A stretch of DNA of 12,247 nucleotides from Deinococcus detaillensis (GTDB lineage Bacteria > Deinococcota > Deinococci > Deinococcales > Deinococcaceae), in the NCBI RefSeq assembly GCF_007280555.1, contig NZ_VKDB01000045.1:1-12247 (forward strand). The letters are read 5' to 3'. The position numbers and the translations under genes are program-made. This document shows, piece after piece, positions 5,253 to 12,247 of the stretch. Every line of letters begins with the position of its first letter. Positions within the stretch are counted from its first letter, which is position 1. A model generated the notes under the pieces. It worked only from the letters and a program-made list of their open reading frames with translations. It was not told the DNA's origin and searched no databases.

Positions 5253-7907
5253 ATGGGTAACGCTTGGGTGGAGCGAACTGGGGAGCGGGCCTTGATCCGC
5301 CGCACCCAGCCGCTTCCCCCCTTCGGACACGCGCCGGAAAACCTGACCTTTGAAACGCAGTGCCAGGCCTTCGAGAACGCGGTGCAGGCGCTGATCACCG
5401 CCGCGCCTCAGCAGGCCCTGTCGGTGGCAAGCGATTATCTACGCTTCACAGAGGGCCAAGGATTGGCGCAGGCCCGCAGTCACCTGCTGCTCGGTCAGGT
5501 GCAAATCGAAATCCGTGAACTGCTTGCCGCCTTGCAGAGCTTGGAGCGGGCCGCTGCCGATTTTTCGGCAGATGAAGACGCGCTCGGTGCGGCGCAGGCG
5601 CACAATCTGGCAGGCGAAATCTGCTCGAATCTGGGCAGTTTAGACGACGCCGAGACCCATCTGAACGCAGCCATTGCTCAGGTAAAGGGCAGTGACGATC
5701 CGGCCGGGCAGCAACTGCACGCCACTGCGCTTAACCATTTGGCCGGCGTTTACCACGCACGCGGACAAGTAGACGACGCACTGAAAGCATCACAAGCGGC
5801 TCTTGCGCTTTGGATCAGCTTGGGCGATGTTCAGGCCCAGGCAAGAGTCTTAAGTAATATCGGCAATATCCAAACTTGGCAGGGCCAGTACGACACTGCC
5901 GTATCGACTCTACGGCGAGCTTACCATTTGCATCAGACGGCCATTGAAAATCCCAGATCCGAAGCATTTATCTTAAGTAGTTTGGGGCGTCTCCACCACC
6001 TCAATGACGAGAATGCTCTGGCCATTGAAGTGACACAGGCGGCTCTAGCGGCTGCCAATCGCTGCGATGACGAATTGATGAAAGCCCGAATCACCTTGAA
6101 CTTGGGCACCTTTTACCTTGATGGCGATCAATTCTCTGAGGCCGCCGCCCACTTAGAACAGGCGCTTGAAATCAGTCAAGCAAACAATTACCGGCTAGAG
6201 GAGGCGTCTGTTCTCGACAGTCTGGGCAGTCTGCGGACCAAGCAGGGCGACCTTCCGGAAGCCCAAGCCCTGCATCAAGCGGCCTTGGAGATAGCCCTGG
6301 AGACTGGTGACGAGCAGGGCCAACTCGACGCTCACTTGCACCTAGGGCAAGTGCAGCACGCTCTTAGCGAAAATGCAGCGGCGGAGGCAAACCTCGGGCG
6401 CAGCTTAGAACTCGCCCAGCAGCAGCACGCCCCGAAAGAACTGGCTCAAGCACACTTGGCGTTGGCCGATTTGTTTGAGACCCGGGGCGAGTGGACGCAG
6501 ACCGCGCTTCATCTACGGGCACTGCGCTCCACCGAGCGCGACCTTTTTAGCCAGCAACGCGAGCGGCAAGTTCGCAAGTTCATGGTGCAGTTTGAAGTCG
6601 AGCGTGCCCGGCACGAAACCGACGTTTACCGTCTGCGAACCGAGGTCGAGCAAGACGCTCGGCAAGCCGCTGAGCAGCTGGTGACGGAGCGCACCTCGGA
6701 ACTGGCCCGCGCCCAGCACGAGGTCGTGACCCGCCTAGCAATGGCCGCCGAGTACCGCGACGACACCACCGGCGAGCATACCCGCCGGGTAGGGCGCTCG
6801 GCGGCCCGCCTGGCGCAGGCGCTGGGTTGGCCCGAGGAACGTGCTCAGGTGCTGGGCATCGCCGCCCGCCTGCACGATGTCGGCAAGATCGGTATTCCCG
6901 ATACCATCTTGCTCAAGCCGGGCAAATTGAGCCAAGAAGAATACAGCCAGATGCAGACCCATACTCTGATCGGCGCACGTATTTTGTCGGGCGGGCAATC
7001 CGAGTTGCTGCGGCTGGCTGAAGAAATCGCCCTGACCCACCACGAACGCTGGGACGGCCAAGGCTATCCGCAGGGACTGTCCAGCGACGGCATTCCGCTG
7101 ACGGGCCGGATCGTGGCGGTGGCCGACGTGTTTGACGCCTTGACTCAGGCTCGGCCCTACAAACGGGCTTGGAGCGCTGAAGAAGCGCTGCGGGAAGTGC
7201 AGGCACAGGCAGGCAAGCATTTCGATCCTCAGGTGGTAGAAGTGGCCCTGCAGGTGCTGACCGAGGAGAGTAGCGCCCGGCATGACCCTGACCTGAGTAG
7301 TGAAGCCAGATTTATGCCCGGCGAGGATGCCAGCCACATGCTGGCGGTGTTCGAGCAGCTGCTGGTCGAGCGCAGCCGCGAGCTGGACGTGGCCCGCCGT
7401 GAGGCGGAGCAGGTCGCCCGGCAGATGGAGCGTATGGCGCTGACCGACAGCCTGACCCAGTTACCCAACCGCCGCGCCTTTGAGGCCGACTTGGAAGCGA
7501 AATGCGCTGGGCAGCCACAAGACGGAACTAGCATGTTCGTGATGTCTCTTGACCTGGGCGGCCTCAAACTGATCAACGACGCGCAGGGACACGCCGCTGG
7601 AGACCGCCTGCTCACTGCTTTTGCACGCTGCACCGCTGAGGCATTTGCTCCGCTGGGCGGGGTCTACCGGCTGGGCGGCGATGAGTTCGCGGTGATCGGC
7701 GCGGCCCCTTTTCACACACCAGCGTTGCTGGAGCGGCTGACTGGGGCACTGGACGCGGTTCGCGCCGCCGGGTTCGAGGCCGCCAGTGCCAGTTGCGGCG
7801 TCGCTTGGCTGCCACATGACGCGCAGACATCCGGTGATTTGCTGCGCGTCAGTGACCGGCGGATGTACCGCCAGAAAGCGAGTCGGCAGCTCAGTACCGT
7901 CAACTAA
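5253..7907 (+). CDS. TPR sensor protein with HD-GYP phosphodiesterase and GGDEF cyclase domains
   Basis: This 884-residue protein has no signal peptide or membrane segment, so it is probably cytoplasmic. Residues about 30-420 form TPR-like helical repeats (e.g. LSNIGNIQTWQGQYDTA, LDSLGSLRTKQGDLPEA). They are followed by a charged coiled coil (about 421-490), an HD-GYP domain (about 490-665) and a GGDEF domain (about 730-880). HD-GYP residues are complete: His509, His541-Asp542 (HDVGK), HTLIGARIL, HHERWDGQGYP (596-606) and VADVFDAL; these domains hydrolyse c-di-GMP. The cyclase signature is intact (LGGDEF, 807-812), as is the first metal-binding Asp of SLDLGGLK. However, the usual D-H-F after it is G-G-L, and no RxxD inhibitory site precedes GGDEF. 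The ATG at 5253 is the only in-frame start after a TGA at 5241. GAGGAGG at 5231-5237 is 15 bases away, an unusually long spacing. It is probably in an operon with the upstream protease. Which activity dominates is unknown. Confidence 0.93.
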   Translation: MGNAWVERTGERALIRRTQPLPPFGHAPENLTFETQCQAFENAVQALITAAPQQALSVASDYLRFTEGQGLAQARSHLLLGQVQIEIRELLAALQSLERAAADFSADEDALGAAQAHNLAGEICSNLGSLDDAETHLNAAIAQVKGSDDPAGQQLHATALNHLAGVYHARGQVDDALKASQAALALWISLGDVQAQARVLSNIGNIQTWQGQYDTAVSTLRRAYHLHQTAIENPRSEAFILSSLGRLHHLNDENALAIEVTQAALAAANRCDDELMKARITLNLGTFYLDGDQFSEAAAHLEQALEISQANNYRLEEASVLDSLGSLRTKQGDLPEAQALHQAALEIALETGDEQGQLDAHLHLGQVQHALSENAAAEANLGRSLELAQQQHAPKELAQAHLALADLFETRGEWTQTALHLRALRSTERDLFSQQRERQVRKFMVQFEVERARHETDVYRLRTEVEQDARQAAEQLVTERTSELARAQHEVVTRLAMAAEYRDDTTGEHTRRVGRSAARLAQALGWPEERAQVLGIAARLHDVGKIGIPDTILLKPGKLSQEEYSQMQTHTLIGARILSGGQSELLRLAEEIALTHHERWDGQGYPQGLSSDGIPLTGRIVAVADVFDALTQARPYKRAWSAEEALREVQAQAGKHFDPQVVEVALQVLTEESSARHDPDLSSEARFMPGEDASHMLAVFEQLLVERSRELDVARREAEQVARQMERMALTDSLTQLPNRRAFEADLEAKCAGQPQDGTSMFVMSLDLGGLKLINDAQGHAAGDRLLTAFARCTAEAFAPLGGVYRLGGDEFAVIGAAPFHTPALLERLTGALDAVRAAGFEAASASCGVAWLPHDAQTSGDLLRVSDRRMYRQKASRQLSTVN

Positions 7908-8037
7908 CCTGCCGCCGTGCGGAAAGTGCCGGCGCTGAAACTCAGAGCTTACGTTAAACCGGAAAAATTGAGATGCGGGTAAGGGTGAAGGGAATTCTTG
8001 TCAGGTGCCCAGACTGCGGAGTCTGAGCGCCGACTCA
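7908..8037. other. Convergent intergenic spacer with a small hairpin
   Basis: This spacer separates the 3' ends of the c-di-GMP gene (plus) and the uvrA2-like gene (minus). A perfect 6-bp stem with GCGG loop, CAGACT-GCGG-AGTCTG, lies at 8010-8025. No T-tract follows it on either strand, so it is at best a weak or bidirectional terminator. No gene is seen. Confidence 0.4.
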
Positions 8038-10596
8038 TCACTTCAAACGATCTGTAAGCCCCGCTTCGCCGAGCGCCAGCGCCAAGTAGGGCGCGGTTCG
8101 GCTGCTCTGCGTCCGCGCTACTTCTTGGGGCGTGCCCTGCGCCACGAGTCTGCCGCCCTCGTCGCCTGCGCCGGGGCCGACGTCGATCACCCAGTCGCTG
8201 CCCACGACCAGTTGCATATCGTGTTCCACCGTGATCACGGTGTGTCCGGCTTCGACCAGCCGCTCAAGCTGGCGGGCTAAGCGCTCCACGTCGGCGGGGT
8301 GCAGGCCAGTGGTGGGCTCATCCAAGATGTACAGCGTTTGCCCCCGTCCAGCACGCTGCAACTCGGTGGCCAGCTTGATGCGCTGCGCCTCGCCGCCCGA
8401 GAGTTCGGTGGCGGGCTGCCCCAGCCGCAAGTAGCCCAGCCCCACCTCGCGCAGGGTGTCTAAGCTGCGGAACACCGCCGGGTCATCCTTGAAGAAGTCC
8501 CAAGCGGTGTCCACCGTCATGCCCAGCACCTCGGCGATGGTGCGGCCCCGCTCCTGCACTTCCAGCGTCTCGGCGTTGTAGCGCGCGCCGTGGCAGACCG
8601 GACACGGCGCGTACACGCTGGGCAAGAACAGCAGCTCGACCATGACCCAGCCCTCGCCCTGACAGTGTTCGCAGCGCCCACCCTTGACGTTGAAGGAAAA
8701 TCGCCCCGCACCGTATCCGCGCTGCCGGGCCAGCGGGGTGGCGGCGAACAGCTTGCGGACGTGGTCGAACAAGCCGGTGTAGGTCGCCATGTTGCTTCTG
8801 GGCGTGCGGCCAATCGGCTTTTGGTTGACCTGTACCAGCCGTGAGAGTCCAGCCACATCGCCCCCCAGGTGTGCGGTGGTGGCGGGCGATTGGGTGTCTC
8901 CAAGGTCTTCCTCATCTTGTGACCCATGTGACCCACTGGCCTGCTCCACGTTTCCCTGACCGAGGTGGGCGGCCAGCGTCTCGGCCAGCACCTGACTGAC
9001 CAGGGTGGATTTGCCCGAACCCGAGACGCCGGTCACGCAGGTCAGCACTCCGAGCGGAAACCGGACGCTGAGATCGTTCAGGTTGTGACGCGTCACTCCG
9101 TTCAGTTCCAGCCAGCCAGAAGGCGTGCGCGGCTGACGCGCTTCTTGGGAAGCTGCCCTGAAGAGGTACTCGGCAGTTTTGGAGTTCTTTATGTTCCGCA
9201 ACCCTTCTGGCGGCCCACTGTAGAGGATTTCGCCCCCCTGCTCCCCTGCTCCCGGCCCGACATCCACCAGCCAGTCGGCGCGGCGTACCACATCCAGATC
9301 ATGCTCGACGACGAACAGTGAATTGCCCGCCGCCTTCAGACCGCTCAGTGCCGTGAGCAACGCCTCGGTGTCGGCGGGGTGCAGCCCAGCGGACGGCTCG
9401 TCGAGCACATACACCACGCCGAACAGGTTGGAATACAGCTGGGTGGCTAAGCGCAGCCGCTGTAGTTCGCCGGGCGAGAGGGTCGGGGTCGAGCGTTCCA
9501 GTTGCAAGTACCCCAGCCCCAAGTCCAGCAACACAGCCAGCCGGGCGACCAGGTCTTCAGTCAGCCGCTGCCGGGCGATGGCCTGCGCGGGCTGGTCTTG
9601 AGCGAGTTGCGCGTTCTCCTGACCGGCGGCGTAGGGGCGCAGCAACGCAGAAACCTGCTTGAGCGGCAGGCGCGAGAATTCGGTGATGTCGTGGCCCGCG
9701 AACGTAACCGCTAGCGCTTCCGGTCGCAGCCGTTTGCCGTGGCAGACTGGACACTCCGCCGCGATCATGTAGGTCTGCACCCGGCGTCTCATGGCCGCGC
9801 TCTCGGTGCTGGCAAAAGTGTGCATCACGTGCCGCCGGGCGCTACTGAAGGTGCCCATATAGCTGGGTTCGAGCTGGCGCTTCACCGCCCGCCGGGTTTC
9901 CTCAGGACTCAGGCCTGGATACACCGGCACCACCGGCTGCTCATCACTGAACAAAATCCACTCGCGTGTCTCGGGCGGCAGTTCGTGCCACGGCAGGTCA
10001 ACGTTGATGCCCAGCGACACCAAGATGTCGCGCTGGTTCTGCCCCCCCCAGGCGAGCGGCCAAGCGGCCACCGTCCGCTCACGGATGGTCAGCGATGGAT
10101 CGGGAACCATCGAGGCTTCTGTGACCTGGTAGACCCGGCCCTGCCCGTGACAGTTCGGGCAGGCTCCCTCGGGCGTGTTGGGCGAGAAGCCCTCAGCGTA
10201 AACGATGCCCTGTCCCGGCGGATATGTTCCGGCACGCGAGTACAGCATCCTGACCAGATTGGACAGAGTGGTGACGCTGCCCACCGAGGAGCGGGCGGTG
10301 GGTGCGCCGCGCTGCTGCTGTAAGGCTACGGCGGGGGGCAGGCCCTCGATGGCGTCCACATCAGGTGCGCCCACTTGGTGAAACAGGCGGCGGGCGTACG
10401 GCGAGACCGATTCGAGGTAGCGCCGCTGCGCCTCGGCGTACAGCGTTCCGAAGGCCAGTGAGGACTTGCCCGAGCCGGACACGCCAGTGAACACCACCAG
10501 CGCGTCACGCGGCACCCGCAACGAGAGGTCTTTGAGGTTGTGTTCCCGCGCTCCGCGTACCTCTACGAAGCCGGAAAATTGAGGGGGATTTTCCAT
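8038..10596 (-). CDS. uvrA2: UvrA2-like ABC-type excinuclease ATPase (no UvrB-binding region)
   Basis: This 852-residue UvrA paralogue has two ABC ATPase modules. The first has Walker A GVSGSGKS (38-45), signature LSPGELQR (about 372) and Walker [15 protein letters not shown]. The second has GVSGSGKST (about 520), LSGGEAQR (about 731) and [13 protein letters not shown]. Zinc-binding cysteines include CPNC (146-149) and the module CEHC...CPVC (642-645 and 665-668, 19 residues between pairs). The [14 protein letters not shown] segment is also present. The stretch between [19 protein letters not shown] and the first CxxC is only about 20 residues, so the UvrB-binding region of classical UvrA is missing, as in UvrA2 and the antibiotic-resistance UvrA-like proteins. 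It likely binds damaged or ligand-modified DNA in the cytoplasm. The frame opens at TTG 10656, but the ATG at 10596 begins the conserved part and is preferred. Divergent from a small ORF. Confidence 0.92.
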   Translation of the reverse strand: MENPPQFSGFVEVRGAREHNLKDLSLRVPRDALVVFTGVSGSGKSSLAFGTLYAEAQRRYLESVSPYARRLFHQVGAPDVDAIEGLPPAVALQQQRGAPTARSSVGSVTTLSNLVRMLYSRAGTYPPGQGIVYAEGFSPNTPEGACPNCHGQGRVYQVTEASMVPDPSLTIRERTVAAWPLAWGGQNQRDILVSLGINVDLPWHELPPETREWILFSDEQPVVPVYPGLSPEETRRAVKRQLEPSYMGTFSSARRHVMHTFASTESAAMRRRVQTYMIAAECPVCHGKRLRPEALAVTFAGHDITEFSRLPLKQVSALLRPYAAGQENAQLAQDQPAQAIARQRLTEDLVARLAVLLDLGLGYLQLERSTPTLSPGELQRLRLATQLYSNLFGVVYVLDEPSAGLHPADTEALLTALSGLKAAGNSLFVVEHDLDVVRRADWLVDVGPGAGEQGGEILYSGPPEGLRNIKNSKTAEYLFRAASQEARQPRTPSGWLELNGVTRHNLNDLSVRFPLGVLTCVTGVSGSGKSTLVSQVLAETLAAHLGQGNVEQASGSHGSQDEEDLGDTQSPATTAHLGGDVAGLSRLVQVNQKPIGRTPRSNMATYTGLFDHVRKLFAATPLARQRGYGAGRFSFNVKGGRCEHCQGEGWVMVELLFLPSVYAPCPVCHGARYNAETLEVQERGRTIAEVLGMTVDTAWDFFKDDPAVFRSLDTLREVGLGYLRLGQPATELSGGEAQRIKLATELQRAGRGQTLYILDEPTTGLHPADVERLARQLERLVEAGHTVITVEHDMQLVVGSDWVIDVGPGAGDEGGRLVAQGTPQEVARTQSSRTAPYLALALGEAGLTDRLK

Positions 10597-10604
10597 GGCC
10601 TCAG

Positions 10605-10610
10605 TAGTAT
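10605..10610 (+). promoter_or_regulatory. TANNNT -10 box (TAGTAT) directly upstream of a GTG
   Basis: TAGTAT ends six bases before the GTG at 10617, the spacing at which transcription would start at the start codon itself. GGAGGG in between is too close to the GTG to act as a ribosome binding site. The box lies within the 20 bases separating the two divergent starts, so it could affect both. No -35 match is evident. Confidence 0.35.
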
Positions 10611-10616
10611 GGAGGG

Positions 10617-10805
10617 GTGGCCCAAGCCGACGGTGCAAGTCGCAAGGATGACTCAAGCTTTGGCTCCAGCCTCCAATACATTTACAACACCGTGACCTTG
10701 GCCGGGGCTGGTGGCCGCAATGACGGCCTGACTTGGAACGCGTGGATTGAAATCAAACTCAGTGATCAGGTGTTGATAGACTACTGCGCCCCGAAACTTC
10801 TTTAA
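10617..10805 (+). CDS. Possible small protein, 62 residues, function unknown
   Basis: The frame from GTG reads MAQADGASRKDDSSFG... and ends ...SDQVLIDYCAPKLL before TAA. I do not recognise it. In favour of a real gene: third codon positions are mostly G or C like the neighbours, a TAGTAT box lies just upstream, and nothing else occupies the stretch. Against it: it is short, has no ribosome binding site, and would overlap the first 20 codons of the uvrA2-like frame if that gene began at the TTG at 10656. There is no signal peptide or membrane segment. It could also be the relic of a longer gene. Confidence 0.35.
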   Translation: MAQADGASRKDDSSFGSSLQYIYNTVTLAGAGGRNDGLTWNAWIEIKLSDQVLIDYCAPKLL

Positions 10806-10862
10806 GCAGGCGGAATGCTGGCGACCCAAGCGAACGTGCCCGCTGCATCGGACTCTGGGTGT

Positions 10863-11345
10863 TCAGCGCAGTGGAAAACTGACCCGCGCTTCCAGACGCG
10901 GCACTGCGCCAACCCGCAGCACGCCTTCCACCGTCGTGCCGCCGCTGAGCGTGGTGCCCAGAATGCCGTGAACATTGGCCAAAAAGATCGGCGAAAGCAC
11001 GATGCCCGGAAAGCTGCTGCCGTGATCTACAAAATCGAAAGCCACACCCGAACCCGCACCCAGACCGACATAAAAAGCGTCGTAGCGCTGGATAAGGGAC
11101 ACGTCGAGCAAAATGTCAGGCACGCCACCCAAATTCAGATTGCCTTCCACGCTGCCGCGCAGCCGCAGAGTACCAGCAGCATTGAGGGGCGTCTCGACTG
11201 TTGTATGAGCGCCAAAGCCGACTGAACTCAAAGTGGCGTTGGCCTGAAGTCCCAAGCTGACTTGGGCGGCTTGCGCGGGAAGTGCCAAGGCACCCAGCAC
11301 AGCAAAGGAAACGAGCAACCGGCGGCCAGTAGAGAAAAGTGACAT
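10863..11345 (-). CDS. Exported protein of unknown function, possibly beta-barrel
   Basis: This 160-residue protein begins with a clear Sec signal peptide: MSLFSTGRR, hydrophobic LLVSFAVLGALAL, and cleavage likely after PAQA at residue 26. The mature part is rich in Gly, Ala, Val, Leu and Thr, with alternating hydrophobic and polar residues (e.g. LRLRGSVEGNLNLGG, VEGVLRVGAVPRLEARVSF). It contains no cysteine and no catalytic motif I can recognise. This suggests a small beta-strand-rich envelope protein, but the fold is a guess. The ATG at 11345 has no Shine-Dalgarno sequence. Instead TAGAAT lies six bases upstream on its strand, pointing to leaderless translation. It is divergent from the DUF347 gene and ends 57 bases from the small ORF at 10617-10805. 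Confidence 0.8.
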   Translation of the reverse strand: MSLFSTGRRLLVSFAVLGALALPAQAAQVSLGLQANATLSSVGFGAHTTVETPLNAAGTLRLRGSVEGNLNLGGVPDILLDVSLIQRYDAFYVGLGAGSGVAFDFVDHGSSFPGIVLSPIFLANVHGILGTTLSGGTTVEGVLRVGAVPRLEARVSFPLR

Positions 11346-11351
11346 TTCGTC

Positions 11352-11357
11352 ATTCTA
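11352..11357 (-). promoter_or_regulatory. -10 box (TAGAAT) for leaderless start of the exported protein gene
   Basis: On the minus strand TAGAAT is followed by GACGAA and then the ATG at 11345. The six-base gap places the expected transcription start at or next to the start codon. There is no purine-rich ribosome binding site. No good -35 is visible upstream. Confidence 0.55.
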
Positions 11358-11407
11358 GACAACTCGGGGTGAAGTCGCCGCTATACCTCAGCGTTACCTG
11401 AGCCTTT

Positions 11408-11413
11408 TAAGCT
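11408..11413 (+). promoter_or_regulatory. -10 box (TAAGCT) for leaderless start of the DUF347 gene
   Basis: TAAGCT fits TANNNT and is followed by seven bases (GCCAGCC) and the GTG at 11421. Those seven bases are not a ribosome binding site. The match is weaker than TAGAAT on the other strand, but the spacing agrees. Confidence 0.4.
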
Positions 11414-11420
11414 GCCAGCC

Positions 11421-12239
11421 GTGACGTTTCCTTTTTTGAGCAGTCCAGATTCACAGACACACTCGCCACTGAGCCATTCCCCGCTGAGCAAAGTCGCGGC
11501 CATCACCACATCATTTTGGATCATCAAAGTGCTGAGTACCGGCATGGGCGAAACTGCGTCGGACTTTCTGGCGCACCGTTTGGGGCCGCTGCCCGCCGTC
11601 GCTCTCACCGGCAGCGTGTTTATAGTTGCTCTGGCGCTGCAACTCCGTGCCAAATGCTACGCCGCGCCGCTGTACTGGTTTGCCGTCATCATGGTCAGCG
11701 TCTTCGGTACGCTGGCCGCCGACGCCGTGCATGTTGGGTTTGGTGTACCGTATTGGGCTTCCACAATTGGTTTTTTGCTGGCGCTTGGAGTGATTTTTAC
11801 CCTCTGGCAGCGCTCAGAGGGTACCCTATCCATTCACAGTATCACCACCCGCCGCCGCGAGCTGTTTTACTGGGCTGCCGTGCTGGCGACGTTTGCGCTG
11901 GGCACCGCCGCCGGAGATTTTACGGCCCGCACGCTGGGTCTGGGCTGGCTCACCTCCGGCTTGTTATTCGCGGCGTTGATGGCCTTGCCAGTCTTGTTGC
12001 GTGTGCGGCTTAATCTCAGCCCCGTGCTGGCCTTTTGGTGGGCGTATGTCATCACGCGGCCTGTCGGCGCTTCATTTGCCGATTGGGTGGCGGTGCCGCA
12101 TAGTCAAGGCGGAATCGGTTTGGGCACGGGTGTCGTGACCTTGGGCCTGAGCGGTTTAATCTTGGTCTTCGTGCTGGTCAGCGCGGCGCATAAAGGCCGT
12201 TCTTCTGCGCAAAGTGAAGCGCTGACTCCAGCGGATTAG
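11421..12239 (+). CDS. DUF347 four-repeat integral membrane protein (COG4705-like)
   Basis: This 272-residue membrane protein is built of four repeats, each with two hydrophobic helices. The pattern W-x9-G-x4-D recurs with exact spacing: W33/G43/D48, W86/G96/D101, W151/G161/D166 and W206/G216/D221, with local sequences GETASD, GTLAAD, GTAAGD and GASFAD. This matches the known DUF347 description: four tandem repeats with two transmembrane segments and a conserved Trp. The biochemical role of the family is not established to my knowledge. Four-fold symmetry with membrane-embedded Asp residues would suit a small-solute or ion transporter, which is inference. The GTG start is the only suitable one before the first helix: the next Met (residue 42) lies inside repeat 1. 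The N-terminal 25 residues are Ser/Pro-rich and probably cytoplasmic. The gene ends at TAG 12237-12239. Confidence 0.9.
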   Translation: MTFPFLSSPDSQTHSPLSHSPLSKVAAITTSFWIIKVLSTGMGETASDFLAHRLGPLPAVALTGSVFIVALALQLRAKCYAAPLYWFAVIMVSVFGTLAADAVHVGFGVPYWASTIGFLLALGVIFTLWQRSEGTLSIHSITTRRRELFYWAAVLATFALGTAAGDFTARTLGLGWLTSGLLFAALMALPVLLRVRLNLSPVLAFWWAYVITRPVGASFADWVAVPHSQGGIGLGTGVVTLGLSGLILVFVLVSAAHKGRSSAQSEALTPAD

Positions 12240-12247
12240 TGCTCTAT

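Noticed and set aside
6735..7337. 200-codon minus-strand frame
   Set aside because: It lies entirely antisense to the HD-GYP coding region, whose motifs are unmistakable. Long antisense frames are common in GC-rich DNA.
8010..8025. Hairpin as an intrinsic terminator
   Set aside because: The stem is only 6 bp and no T-rich tract follows on either strand.
9739..10323. 194-codon plus-strand frame
   Set aside because: Antisense to the uvrA2-like gene; its His/Arg/Pro/Gly-rich translation is typical of shadow frames.
10597..10656. TTG at 10656 as the start of the uvrA2-like gene
   Set aside because: The extra 20 residues do not resemble a UvrA N-terminus. The ATG at 10596 lies directly before the conserved [16 protein letters not shown] region.
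1..12247. CRISPR array, tRNA or rRNA genes, toxin-antitoxin pair, phage genes
   Set aside because: No regularly spaced repeats, tRNA cloverleaf or rRNA-like sequence, and no recognisable toxin, antitoxin or phage proteins were seen by eye on either strand.

Overview
The window looks like chromosomal DNA from a GC-rich Deinococcus-type bacterium. Four signs support this: a UvrA2-like ABC ATPase without the UvrB-binding region, a soluble TPR/HD-GYP/GGDEF protein, a DUF347 membrane protein, and several start codons with a TANNNT box only 6-7 nt upstream, as in the leaderless genes common in Deinococcus. The genus is an inference; there is no rRNA or other definitive marker.

Bases 1-3602 are an insertion-sequence graveyard. 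At the left edge is the last 17 codons of one IS3-family transposase. Next comes a second, different IS3-family element (about 181-3602, minus strand). It is split by a complete-length IS21-family element (570-3123, 2554 bp, istA and istB on the minus strand) nested inside its orfB. The IS3 remnant has lost the middle of orfB, and no target duplication flanks the IS21 copy, so the insertion came with a deletion or recombination. The istA gene is broken (two frameshifts and an apparent in-frame loss of the first catalytic Asp), while istB is intact.

Bases 3603-3885 are non-coding and include a small dyad. Then follows a two-gene transcription unit on the plus strand: a lipoprotein-type subtilisin (S8) protease (3886-5223) and, 29 bases later, an 884-residue cytoplasmic protein with TPR repeats, a coiled coil, an HD-GYP phosphodiesterase domain and a GGDEF cyclase domain (5253-7907). 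The pair suggests a link between cell-surface proteolysis and cyclic-di-GMP turnover, but this rests on gene order only.

The rest is a UvrA2-like gene on the minus strand (8038-10596), a possible 62-codon gene divergent from it (10617-10805), a minus-strand exported protein of unknown function (10863-11345), and a divergent DUF347 four-repeat membrane protein (11421-12239). The last two are separated by 75 bases that hold two back-to-back promoter-like boxes. I saw no tRNA, rRNA, CRISPR array or convincing intrinsic terminator. No wholly new system is evident; the most unusual material is the protease/c-di-GMP gene pair, the nested IS rearrangement and the short-spaced start-codon promoters.
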